From: Planctomycetota bacterium
GTDB lineage: Bacteria > Planctomycetota > Phycisphaerae > Phycisphaerales > SM1A02
DNA length: 38,683 bases
Assembly: GCA_016873255.1 (NCBI GenBank)
Contig: VGXR01000023.1
Coordinates: 1-38,683 of the forward strand
Direction: 5' to 3'
The notes below the pieces were generated by a model. It did no database searches, was not told the DNA's origin, and saw only the letters and a list, made by a program, of their open reading frames with translations. This document shows positions 1-7,518 of this stretch, one piece after another; the stretch's first letter is position 1; every line of letters starts with the position of its first letter. The position numbers and the translations under genes were made by a program.

Positions 1-99
1 GTTGTACGGGGCTGGAACCTCTGCCTGCGCGGACGCCGCGATCGAGGAAAGGACGGCGATGGCGAGCCCGAGCGGCGCGCGGCGGGTCTTGGTGGGCAC
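1..99 (-). CDS. Exported protein, N-terminal fragment (runs off the window)
   Basis: Only the first 33 codons are present. They read as a GTG start followed by a basic stretch (KTRR), a hydrophobic core (LGLAIAVLSSIAAS) and an AQA-E cleavage-like site, so the product is very probably exported through Sec. The start is supported by a near-perfect Shine-Dalgarno sequence, AAGGAGGA on the minus strand at 114-107, seven bases before the GTG at 99-97. The mature protein lies outside the window, so no function can be given. It is on the same strand as the dockerin protein at 252-1214 but 150 bp away, with a terminator-like structure between, so it probably has its own promoter. Confidence 0.75.
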   Translation of the reverse strand, partial: MPTKTRRAPLGLAIAVLSSIAASAQAEVPAPYN

Positions 100-193
100 G
101 GTGTTGTCCTCCTTGGGAAGGCGCGAACGCATGTGGGCGGTCTATAAGTAATATCGCGGATCGGGAAGACCGCAAACTGCGCGCGGGCGGATT

Positions 194-242
194 GGCGTGA
201 CTTTCGGGTCGATTGCGATCCCGTGACGGGACTTATCACGCC
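194..242 (-). terminator. Nested inverted repeat after the dockerin gene
   Basis: GGCGTGA at 194-200 pairs with TCACGCC at 236-242, and inside it TCCCGT / ACGGGA (219-224 and 226-231) form a second small stem. The structure begins about 10 bases beyond the stop codon of the minus-strand gene at 252-1214, the usual place of a terminator. There is no clear T tract, so termination by this hairpin is an inference; the inner palindrome could instead be an operator for the gene at 1-99. Confidence 0.35.
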
Positions 243-251
243 TCGGCAATG

Positions 252-1214
252 TTACGGGGGTGGGTTCGTGCAGGGATCGGTGCCCCACGCGCTGAGCAGG
301 AGCGCGAGGTCACTGCCCTCGACCTCTCCGTCGCCGTTGAGGTCGGCGAGGCATGGGATGCCCCCGCAGGAGCCCCACCGGGCGAGCAGCGCGCCGAGAT
401 CGGCGCCGCCGACCGCGCAGTCGCCGTCGATGTCGGGGGAATGACGGGGGCAGGCGATGGTCAGGTCGATGGCCAGGTCACCGACCAGCACATCCTGGTC
501 GATCGCGCCGTTGCGCGCAGCGAAGACGAATGACCAGCTGCGGGGATCGATGCCGGCGGTGGCGGACTGCCCTGCATCGGCGAGCACGGTGATGGCGTTC
601 TGCCCCGGCGGTGCGATGGTCACGGTGGTTCCCGTGTCGCGGCGCCAGCGGACGGTGGCGACGGCCATGGAAGCGGGATTCCCCGCCTGCACATAGTCGT
701 CGTAGCGTTCGGCAGAGAAATCGAAGGGCACGAACGCCAACGGCGTGGCGCCCCACTTGATGGCGATGCCGTTGCCTGCCGCGCTGGGGTAGGTGACGAA
801 CCCGACGCTGAGTCCTGCGTTGTCGGCGACGAATGCCTCGACGCCCCACTCGCCTCCGGAGGCGCGCGTGCCCTGGGTGTTGCTCATGTCGCCCCATCCG
901 AACGAGAAGCCGTCGCCGGGGCCGCCGTTCAGGTTCTTGAGGCTGAAACGGAACGAGGCCCGGAACTCGACGACCTCCTCGTCGATCTGCGGGCTGACCC
1001 ACGAGCCCCACGATCCCGGCACGAAGTCGGAGACCAGCTTGGCGCGCGGGTAGCCGCCGACGTCCACGAACACGGCAGCGCCGTAGCGCACGCCCGCGGC
1101 ACCGGCGCCGAATGTCTCGATGATCGAGCGGGTGCATGGTGCATCCGCCGCAACCGGGGCAGCGAGCGTGAGTGCGGCAGCACAGAAGGCCCAGTGGTTG
1201 GATCGGGTGGCCAT
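252..1214 (-). CDS. Exported lectin-like protein with C-terminal dockerin-type doublet
   Basis: A 320-residue protein with a signal peptide (residues 1 to about 23, ending VAADA). Residues about 25-250 are rich in beta-strand patterns and contain GDGFSFGWGD, similar in style to the GDG motif of L-type lectin / concanavalin-like domains, so a carbohydrate- or surface-binding role is possible but not proven. The last 60 residues hold two dockerin-like repeats (DIDGDCAVGGADLGALLARW and DLNGDGEVEGSDLALLLSAW), each with the D-x-D/N-x-D-G calcium-loop pattern followed by a hydrophobic helix. This doublet is a common C-terminal tail of exported proteins in Phycisphaerae; in that group it is thought to serve in anchoring or sorting rather than in a cellulosome. 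The gene stands alone: 154 bp separate it from the relic upstream. Confidence 0.85.
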   Translation of the reverse strand: MATRSNHWAFCAAALTLAAPVAADAPCTRSIIETFGAGAAGVRYGAAVFVDVGGYPRAKLVSDFVPGSWGSWVSPQIDEEVVEFRASFRFSLKNLNGGPGDGFSFGWGDMSNTQGTRASGGEWGVEAFVADNAGLSVGFVTYPSAAGNGIAIKWGATPLAFVPFDFSAERYDDYVQAGNPASMAVATVRWRRDTGTTVTIAPPGQNAITVLADAGQSATAGIDPRSWSFVFAARNGAIDQDVLVGDLAIDLTIACPRHSPDIDGDCAVGGADLGALLARWGSCGGIPCLADLNGDGEVEGSDLALLLSAWGTDPCTNPPP

Positions 1215-1368
1215 GAGGCAAATGTAGCCCAGATGGCCGGGTGCTCAACATTCGCCCTACGAGATATCGGCCATTTTACGGCCACCGAATGGTGCATCGA
1301 TCCCCGTGGGGCGCCCAGGAAGGCCGCTCGGCCGGGGGACCCGCGGGGCACCGGCTCGGTGCCGCCGA

Positions 1369-2067
1369 TCAAGTCACGTGGGGCGTGTGCTTGCCCACGT
1401 GCTTTCCCTCCACCTCCGCCAGGTACTTGCGGGTGGCGTTGGGAAGGAGCGTCCACATGCGGATGGCGAAGATCAGCCCAACGATGGTGAACGGGAAGAG
1501 GAACATCGGCCCGTAGGACCAGCTCTGGGTGGCCAGGATGCCCACTGCCATCATGGTGGTGACGGCGCAGATGCCGATGACGAGCGGACGCGCGGCGATG
1601 AGCCATGCGCCGAAGGAACCCGGTGCGGCGGCGTCGGCGATGGCGCCCACGGGTTCGAGCGTCAGGCAGAGGGTCATGATGCCCGTGGTCGCGAACATGA
1701 TGATCTGCATGAACGCGGCGCTCGGTGCGCGTCGCGACTGGAACAGCTTGTCGCTGACCCATCCCGCGGCGAAGCCGCCGGCGACGAGGAAGAACGCACG
1801 TGGTTGTGTTTGCTCGCACCGAGCGGCACAACCACGCTGCGTTTCAGAAGTTAGCGGGGAGGTCTTCCACTCGGTGCTATTTGTCGCCGCTCCGTGCTGC
1901 CCCCAATTCTGCCCCCCGCTTGCCCCTGTCACCACCGCCCTGACCGCACGCGCGGCAAGATCGCCGGCGCGAACCCCGCCCAAGGGGCCGCCATGACGGC
2001 CGATGGGCGTGCGGACGGCCGCGGCGATGGCGACGCGGCGTGAGATGCAGGCGGTCGTAAAGGCCAT
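1369..2067 (-). pseudogene. Chimeric relic: thiolase 5' end fused to MFS transporter 3' end
   Basis: An open frame of about 230 codons made of two unrelated pieces. Residues 1 to about 47 match the start of the thiolase encoded at 25051-26256 (shared [12 protein letters not shown], then DLAA). From about 1788 down to 1369 the frame matches the C-terminal third of the MFS transporter at 27388-28956 (shared AGGFAAGW, SRRAPSAA, IMFATTG, MFLFPFTI, WTLLPNATR). Between them is a 130-bp stretch of lower GC and no recognised origin. The MFS piece also lacks about 46 residues that the intact transporter has between AVTTMMAV and the SWSY/DWSY segment. Neither enzyme nor transporter could work: the thiolase lacks its catalytic cysteine and the transporter its first 330 residues. 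The pieces are in the opposite order to the intact operon, where the transporter comes first. A small membrane protein could in principle still be made because the frame is open. Confidence 0.85.
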
Positions 2068-2118
2068 GCGAGCCTGTTCGGGGCACCAGAACGGGAAGCA
2101 GGTCCTATCCTCCCCGCC

Positions 2119-3021
2119 ATGCTTCAACCCTCCGTTCGTCGTGCGCCTTCCGCAGCGCTCACCACCGTCGTCCTCGCGTGCGTCGGTCTTGGTGCTGCGC
2201 CACAGGCGGGATCCCCCTCGGCCCCACCGCCTCCGGCTGCCGGGTCATGGCCCGCGAACGACGCGGGCCTCACCGCGCTCGCCACGAATCTGCTGAACGA
2301 CTGGATGTCACGCTCGACTGCGCCCGCGCTCGAGGCGGCGATGCTGCCGTGCTGCCAGATGGTGAGCTACCGCGGGGCATGTGATCGCGCCGGCACCGCG
2401 AAGCTTCTTGCCGAACTTGGTGACGGCAAACCAAGCGTCACTGAGGTGATCGCCACCCGCGCGGGCGATGCGCTGGTGGTGACCTGCATGCTCAGCATCA
2501 TTGAGACCGTCGACGGCAAGCCGCTCCCCACGGCTGGTTCGCCCCGCATCGGCGTGTGGCAGCAGGCCGAGGGCGCGTGGAAGCTCGCCGCGTGGGGGTC
2601 GCTCAACATGCCGGGCACGCGACCTGCACCTGCGGCACCCGCATTCGAGTGCGATGCGAGCCTGAATGCGGAGGGCACGAAGATGCTCGCCGGCTTCCTA
2701 GGCGCGCAGCATGCTCGCAGGTTCGACGCCTTCGGGAAGATGCTGTCCGACGGACTCCAGGTGATCAACTTCAAGGGCCAGAAGGGCCGCAAGGACATTG
2801 AGCAAGGTGCCCATGCCGCAACCACCGACGAGCCCAAGATCACAAACGCCCGCACCACTCGTTGCGGTGAACTCACCGTGGTCACCTGCACGCTGACCAT
2901 GGGACAGAAGATCGGCTTCACCTCGCTGCCCGCGGATCCCGCCCCCTTCTTGGCCGTCTTCCGAGGGTCGGGCGATGCCGCCGCCGTCATCGCGATGGCG
3001 AACACGAACAAGCCGAAGTGA
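2119..3021 (+). CDS. Exported protein with two NTF2/SnoaL-like domains
   Basis: A 300-residue protein. Residues 1 to about 30 form a signal peptide (RR, then a hydrophobic core ending GLGAAPQAG). Two similar halves follow: residues about 45-165 and about 178-298, each with an N-terminal helix pair, a strand with VVTCxLxxx, and a closing strand ([20 protein letters not shown] in the first, [20 protein letters not shown] in the second). This is the layout of the DUF4440/SnoaL-like cone fold of the NTF2 superfamily, duplicated. Such domains bind small hydrophobic ligands or act as simple hydratases or isomerases; no catalytic residues can be assigned, so the function is unknown. It diverges from the chimeric relic, whose first codon lies 50 bp upstream. 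Confidence 0.75.
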   Translation: MLQPSVRRAPSAALTTVVLACVGLGAAPQAGSPSAPPPPAAGSWPANDAGLTALATNLLNDWMSRSTAPALEAAMLPCCQMVSYRGACDRAGTAKLLAELGDGKPSVTEVIATRAGDALVVTCMLSIIETVDGKPLPTAGSPRIGVWQQAEGAWKLAAWGSLNMPGTRPAPAAPAFECDASLNAEGTKMLAGFLGAQHARRFDAFGKMLSDGLQVINFKGQKGRKDIEQGAHAATTDEPKITNARTTRCGELTVVTCTLTMGQKIGFTSLPADPAPFLAVFRGSGDAAAVIAMANTNKPK

Positions 3022-3059
3022 CGCCCGAGGCCTGACGCACGAGAGGTGCCCGCTCAAGG

Positions 3060-3200
3060 CGAAGTTGCGACCCAGCGGGTCTGCATACGGCATGGCGACC
3101 GTGGCGGCGGAACTCGGTATCCATGCGCTCGCTGACGAGGCCCGCGACTTCCGAGCCACGCCACGCGGCTGCCGGGGCGGCATGCGCGATCGCAGAGGCG
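3060..3200 (-). pseudogene. Relic of a divergent DoxX-like gene (paralogue of 10676-11035)
   Basis: On the minus strand one frame reads [20 protein letters not shown], which aligns without gaps to GYGVACLFSRHMDAEFKRYG of the intact gene at 10676-11035 (11 of 20 identical by eye). The placing is also conserved: the Met codon of this motif lies 148 bp upstream of the neighbouring DoxX-like start at 3272, and 149 bp upstream of the matching start at 10623 in the other copy. Outside this motif similarity fades and no complete gene can be read. It is therefore the decayed partner of a divergent gene pair that is intact, in inverted orientation, at 10.2-11.0 kb. Confidence 0.7.
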
Positions 3201-3271
3201 ACCTGCACCGGACTGCCACACGGCGAGGCGCGGTCGGGCAGATGGCAGGGCCGCCGGATATCGTGCCCAGC

Positions 3272-3646
3272 ATGAACCAGACGATTGGAACAATCCTCCA
3301 ACTCATCGTCGGCCTGGGTCTCCTCAACGTGTGGCTGCTGCGCCGCGAGAGCGCGACGGCCTACCGCGGCGGCGAGGCGAAGAACCTGAAGGACGAATTC
3401 GCCACCTACGGTCTGCCGGCGCCGGCGTTCTACGTCGTGGGCGGGCTGAAGATCGCCTGCGGCGCGCTGCTGCTGGTGGGGCTGGCGTACGCGCCGGTCG
3501 TGCTTCCGGCGGCGGCGGTGGTCGCGGTGCTCATGCTCGGGGCGGTCGCCATGCACCTGAAGGTCAAAGATCCCGCGTCGAAGTCCGTGCCGGCGGCGCT
3601 GATGCTCGCGATGAGCGTGGCGATCTGCGTGATCTCGCGCGCGTAA
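3272..3646 (+). CDS. DoxX-like small membrane protein (copy 1)
   Basis: A 124-residue protein with four predicted membrane segments, near residues 5-20, 47-63, 66-88 and 100-121. The segment AYRGGxAKNLKxEFAxYGLP joins the first two. It is about three-quarters identical to the protein at 10249-10623, and this fixes the start: the ATG at 3272 gives both proteins 124 residues and aligns MNQTIG with MQDWIG. A GTG at 3263 is possible but less likely. DoxX/SURF4-like proteins are small inner-membrane proteins, some linked to thiosulfate-quinone oxidation or redox stress; no such partner is seen here, so the role is open. It converges with the gene at 3667-4047, 20 bp away. Confidence 0.8.
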   Translation: MNQTIGTILQLIVGLGLLNVWLLRRESATAYRGGEAKNLKDEFATYGLPAPAFYVVGGLKIACGALLLVGLAYAPVVLPAAAVVAVLMLGAVAMHLKVKDPASKSVPAALMLAMSVAICVISRA

Positions 3647-3666
3647 CCGCGCCTTCGCCGAAGCGG

Positions 3667-4047
3667 TCACCCCGCGGAAGGCGCAAGCAGGCGCCGCAGG
3701 TCCCGCGGGTTCAGCACCACGCCGAGGTTGACCACGAGCATCCCGATCGCGAGCGCAATGCCCCGCGGGAACATCGTGACGTTGAAGACGACGATCCCGA
3801 GGGTGACGGGCAGCTGCATCAGGCCCGCCGCGAAGCGGGTGCGCGGCACCAGGAGCAGGATGCCGAGCAGCAGGTGCCCGGCCGCGAGCCAGTTCATCAG
3901 CCCGCCCTCACGGATCAGATCCCACATCTGCGCGCCGCGCGAACCATCGCTCATCGGCGGCTTGACCCAGCCGAAGGCGTGGTTCGCCGCGGAACCGATC
4001 AGTGGAACCGACAGGAGGATTGCGCTGGCGGACTGGAGGCGTCGCAT
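3667..4047 (-). CDS. DoxX-family-like membrane protein
   Basis: A 126-residue protein with about four hydrophobic segments (near residues 5-24, 50-67, 73-92 and 97-113) and the pattern HLLLGILLLVPRTRFAAGLM, typical of the second and third helices of DoxX-like proteins. It begins 24 bp after the stop codon of the CIA30-fasciclin gene on the same strand, so the two are probably cotranscribed. That link suggests a role at the cell envelope, but the biochemical function is unknown. The last residues (LLAPSAG) are soluble. Confidence 0.65.
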   Translation of the reverse strand: MRRLQSASAILLSVPLIGSAANHAFGWVKPPMSDGSRGAQMWDLIREGGLMNWLAAGHLLLGILLLVPRTRFAAGLMQLPVTLGIVVFNVTMFPRGIALAIGMLVVNLGVVLNPRDLRRLLAPSAG

Positions 4048-4071
4048 GGCGGTTCACCGCTCCTCGGTCGC

Positions 4072-5787
4072 TTACTCCACCGGCCCCCTCGATGCGCGCA
4101 CGCCCTCCAGCGCACGGTCCATCGCGCGGCGGTAGATCCAGGCCCGCTCGGCCATGTCCTGGTGCTTCGATCCGCGGTCCAGCGCCTCGGTGAGATCGGC
4201 CTTCATGCCCGGGCCGATCGCATCCGCCCCGAGGAGCGCCACCGAGGTGATCGCGAGTTCGTACATCTCGGCGCAGGACGCCTCGTCACCGGCATTGAAC
4301 CGGGGAACGCCGCGCTCGATCGCAAGCTCGAGGATCGCGGCAGCCTGCGCGGCCCGTTGCGGCGGCGTGGAGGCTGCCGGCGCGGGAGCCGGGCCGCGGG
4401 CCGGCAGCACGCGGTCGATCACGTGGATGATGCCGTTGGCCGCCTCGATGTCCGCGACCTCGATGCGCGCGCCGCCCGCGGTGATGGCGCCGGACGCAAG
4501 CGCGAAGTCCACGGTGCCGTCACCCATGAGGGTGCGGGCCGAGCCCTGCGAGAGCATCTCCTCGCGCCGGATCTTCGTCGGCAGGACGTGCGCCGCAAGC
4601 ACCGCCGTGAGCGCGGGCCGGTCGGCAAGCAGCGCCTTCAGCGAATCCGCGGGGATGGCGCCGAACGCCTCGTTCGATGGCGCCAGCAGCGTCCACGGGC
4701 CGGGGTTGCGCGAGCCGAGCTGGGGCCCGAGCCCAGCCGCGCCGATCGCGGCGCGCAGCGTGGCGAAGCGCTCGTCCTCGGCAACGACCTGCTCGATGCT
4801 GCGGAGCTCGGGCAGCATGACCGAGTCGATCGCGTGCACCAGGCCGCCGTCGAACGCGACATCCGTGGCAACCAGGCGCGCCCCGTCGACCGTCAGCGCC
4901 CCGGGATCGACCTCGAGCGACTGCCCGGACAGCGCCGGGAGCCGCCGGCGGTCGAGCACTGCCGAGCTGCCGAGCGACTGCGCAACCACATGGTGCTTCA
5001 GGATCAGCTGGAGCGCCGGCTTTCCCTTGGCGCTCGTCAGGAACTCGACCTGCTCCTTCGGCAGCCTGGCGAACGCCTCGTTGGTCGGCGCGAAGATCGT
5101 GAGCTTGGCGTCCTTCGGCAGCTCGAGCTCCGCGGCCTTCACCAGTTCGAGCAGCGTGGTGAGGTTCGCCTTCGTCGCCACCGCGGCCAGCGAACCCGCG
5201 GACGGCTGCCCCGCGGCCTGCTTGCCCATCGGCCGGATCCAGTCGACTTCGATCGCGAACGGTCCTTCGCGCTTGTCGGCGAGGGTGATGCCCACCGACT
5301 CGATGGAGGCCGGGTCGAGCGCGGGTGCGTTGCGGATGCGCTGGCCGAAGCTGTTGGCCACGCACTGGTCGAACGGGATCTCCACCTCGACCCACTCGCC
5401 GGCCTTCGTCTTGAACGTCTGCTGGTAGCCGCCGGCCATGAGTCGCAGGCGCGAGGACCGGATGTCGCACTGGTACGTGCGACCGTCGCCCTTCACGCGG
5501 AGCGTGAGCCCGGTCGTTCCCGCGAACGTGCCTTCCGGGATGGCGGTACGGATCTGCGAGAACCCGCCGTTGTTCTCGAGCGAGAGCTCTCCGGTGAAAC
5601 GCAGCGTGCCGCCTTCGCCTTCGGCGATCCGGCCGGTGGAGAGCCCGCCCATCACGCCGTCGAGGACGGTCTGCCAGCCCTTGGTCCCCTGGTCGAACTC
5701 GAGGTTCGAGTCGGGCGCCGCGGGGCAGGCGGCGCAGATGAGCAGGGCGGCGACGAGGGACGGGAAGGTCGTGGTCGGGGTTCGCAT
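4072..5787 (-). CDS. Exported CIA30-domain protein with two fasciclin domains
   Basis: A 571-residue exported protein. The start at 5787 is chosen because it opens a signal peptide (MRTPTTTF then SLVAALLICAACPAAP); the open frame continues upstream only as a shadow of the helicase. Residues about 29-185 match the CIA30/NDUFAF1-type beta-sandwich (LEFDQG, then GGLSTG, NNGGFSQIR, KGDGRTYQCD). Residues about 198-325 and 330-455 are two fasciclin (FAS1) domains, seen from FAPTNEAFARLP, LKHHVV, VHAIDSVMLP and then LAPSNEAFGAIP and IIHVIDRVLP. The last 110 residues are alpha-helical and unassigned. FAS1 domains mediate adhesion or ligand binding outside the cell; pairing with CIA30 is unusual. It diverges from the helicase (75 bp between starts) and precedes the DoxX-like gene at 3667-4047. 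A shortened paralogue lies at 11055-11510. Confidence 0.85.
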   Translation of the reverse strand: MRTPTTTFPSLVAALLICAACPAAPDSNLEFDQGTKGWQTVLDGVMGGLSTGRIAEGEGGTLRFTGELSLENNGGFSQIRTAIPEGTFAGTTGLTLRVKGDGRTYQCDIRSSRLRLMAGGYQQTFKTKAGEWVEVEIPFDQCVANSFGQRIRNAPALDPASIESVGITLADKREGPFAIEVDWIRPMGKQAAGQPSAGSLAAVATKANLTTLLELVKAAELELPKDAKLTIFAPTNEAFARLPKEQVEFLTSAKGKPALQLILKHHVVAQSLGSSAVLDRRRLPALSGQSLEVDPGALTVDGARLVATDVAFDGGLVHAIDSVMLPELRSIEQVVAEDERFATLRAAIGAAGLGPQLGSRNPGPWTLLAPSNEAFGAIPADSLKALLADRPALTAVLAAHVLPTKIRREEMLSQGSARTLMGDGTVDFALASGAITAGGARIEVADIEAANGIIHVIDRVLPARGPAPAPAASTPPQRAAQAAAILELAIERGVPRFNAGDEASCAEMYELAITSVALLGADAIGPGMKADLTEALDRGSKHQDMAERAWIYRRAMDRALEGVRASRGPVE

Positions 5788-5862
5788 GGCTCCACGGGTT
5801 CGCTCGCTGCGGGCGGCTGGATGCTGAATGCGCGCTTCCCCCAAACCGCCTACCCTGCCTCG

Positions 5863-7506
5863 ATGAACGAGACGTTCGTTGATATCGGGCTGGGACAGGA
5901 ACTCGTGGCGGAGCTTGCTTCGCTCGGCTACGAGGAGCCGACGCCCATCCAGCGGGCGGCGATCGGGCCGCTGCTTGCGGGGCGCGACCTGCTGGGCCAG
6001 GCGGCCACGGGGACGGGCAAGACCGCGGCCTTCGCGCTGCCCATGCTGCAGCGGCTGGGCGCCGAGCGCCCGGCGCCGGGGAAGCCGCTGGCACTGGTGC
6101 TGGTGCCGACGCGCGAGCTGGCCGTGCAGGTGTCCGAGGCCTTCCACCGCTACGGCCGCAAGCTGGGCACCGCGGTGGTGCCGATCTACGGCGGGCAGGA
6201 GTTCCACCGGCAGACCACGGCCCTGCGCCGCGGAGCGCACGTGGTGGTGGCCACGCCCGGGCGTGCGCTCGACCACCTGCGCCGCGGCACGCTGGACCTC
6301 TCCGAGCTGCGCATGGTGACGCTCGACGAGGCCGACGAGATGCTCGACATGGGCTTCGCCGAGGACCTCGAGCTGATCCTCGAGGCGACGCCCGAGTCCC
6401 GGCAGACCGCGCTCTTCTCCGCGACGCTGCCGCCGCGCATCGCGTCGATCGCGGAACGGCACCTGCGCGACCCCGAGCGCATCCTGATCGCACGCGACGC
6501 CGCGAAGCCCGGCTCGATGCCCAAGGTTCGGCAGGTGGCGTACATCGTGCCGCGCGCGCACAAGGTGGCGGCGCTCGGGCGTGTCCTCGACCTCGAGTCG
6601 CCGACGCTCGCGCTCGTCTTCTGCCGCACGCGGCTGGACGTGGACGAGCTTGCCGACCGCCTCGCGGGCCGCGGCTACACCGTGGCGTCGCTCCACGGCG
6701 GGATGTCGCAGGCCGAGCGCGACCGCGTGATGGCGCGCGCGCGGGCCGGATCCGTCGACCTGCTGGTGGCGACTGACGTGGCCGCGCGCGGGATCGACAT
6801 CGAGCACCTGACCCACGTGGTGAACTTCGACGTCCCGAGCTCCGCCGAGGCCTACGTGCACCGGATCGGCCGCACGGGGCGGGCAGGGCGCGAGGGCGTG
6901 GCGATCACGCTTGTCGACCCGCGCGCGCACCGGCTGCTGCGCAACATCGAGCACGCCACCAAGCAGCGCGTCTCCATCTGCACGGTGCCCACGCCGCGCG
7001 ACGTGAAGGCGCGACGCATGGACCTGACGCGCGCCGCCGTGCGCGACGCGGTGGCGGCCGGCGACCTGGACGCGTTCCGCACCATCGCGGAGTCGCTTGC
7101 CTCGGAGTTCGACCCGATGGACGTGGCCGCCGCCGCGATCCGCCTGGCGCACGAGGCCACGGAGGGCGAGGGCTCGCAGGACGACGAGGCGCACATCCCG
7201 GTGATCGAGAGCTTCGCGCGCCCCCAGCGTCCGCAGGCGCGCCCCGAGGTGGTGGACATGGTGCGCATCTACATCTCGGGCGGCACCAAGATGGGCATGC
7301 GCACCGCAGACCTCGTGGGCGCCATCGCCAACGAGGCCCGCATCAATCCGCGCGTGATCGGCGACATCGAGATCGCCGAGGGCTACTCGCTGGTGGAGCT
7401 CCCGGCGCGCGACGTGGACCACGTCATCCGCGCGCTGCGCGGCGCCACCATGCGCGGCCGTCGGCTCAAGATCCACCGCGACCTGGGGATGCGGCCGAAG
7501 CAGTGA
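5863..7506 (+). CDS. DEAD-box ATP-dependent RNA helicase with C-terminal RNA-binding domain
   Basis: A 547-residue cytoplasmic RNA helicase of the DeaD/CsdA-like type that unwinds RNA duplexes, usually in ribosome assembly and cold adaptation. Motifs in order: Q motif GYEEPTPIQ (22-30), Walker A AATGTGKT (47-54), PTRELA (82-87), TPGR (131-134), DEAD (155-158), SAT (186-188), ATDVAARGID and HRIGRTGRAGR near residues 303-347. Residues about 470-545 (MVRIYISGGTKMGM to LKIHRD) fit the DbpA-type RNA-binding domain that CsdA-like helicases carry. The start at 5863 (MNETF) places the Q-motif phenylalanine normally; an in-frame ATG at 5821 would add 14 residues without homology. All catalytic motifs are intact. 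Confidence 0.95.
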   Translation: MNETFVDIGLGQELVAELASLGYEEPTPIQRAAIGPLLAGRDLLGQAATGTGKTAAFALPMLQRLGAERPAPGKPLALVLVPTRELAVQVSEAFHRYGRKLGTAVVPIYGGQEFHRQTTALRRGAHVVVATPGRALDHLRRGTLDLSELRMVTLDEADEMLDMGFAEDLELILEATPESRQTALFSATLPPRIASIAERHLRDPERILIARDAAKPGSMPKVRQVAYIVPRAHKVAALGRVLDLESPTLALVFCRTRLDVDELADRLAGRGYTVASLHGGMSQAERDRVMARARAGSVDLLVATDVAARGIDIEHLTHVVNFDVPSSAEAYVHRIGRTGRAGREGVAITLVDPRAHRLLRNIEHATKQRVSICTVPTPRDVKARRMDLTRAAVRDAVAAGDLDAFRTIAESLASEFDPMDVAAAAIRLAHEATEGEGSQDDEAHIPVIESFARPQRPQARPEVVDMVRIYISGGTKMGMRTADLVGAIANEARINPRVIGDIEIAEGYSLVELPARDVDHVIRALRGATMRGRRLKIHRDLGMRPKQ

Positions 7507-7518
7507 TGCCTCGGCGCG

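Noticed and set aside
252-1214. Cellulosome component
   Set aside because: Dockerin-like doublets here occur on propellers and unknown domains, with no cohesin or glycoside hydrolase in the window; in this group they seem to be general sorting tails.
2987-3670. Minus-strand frame opposite the DoxX-like gene as an intact gene
   Set aside because: Only the short stretch with RMDTEF resembles a protein; the rest is antisense to a clear membrane protein. Kept as a relic only.
3331-5862. Very long plus-strand open frame running into the helicase
   Set aside because: It is antisense to the CIA30-fasciclin gene, very rich in Arg and His, and without domains; a usual shadow in high-GC DNA. The helicase starts at 5863.
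5788-7476. Minus-strand extension upstream of the CIA30-fasciclin gene
   Set aside because: It is antisense to the helicase, with no homology; the signal peptide fixes the start at 5787.
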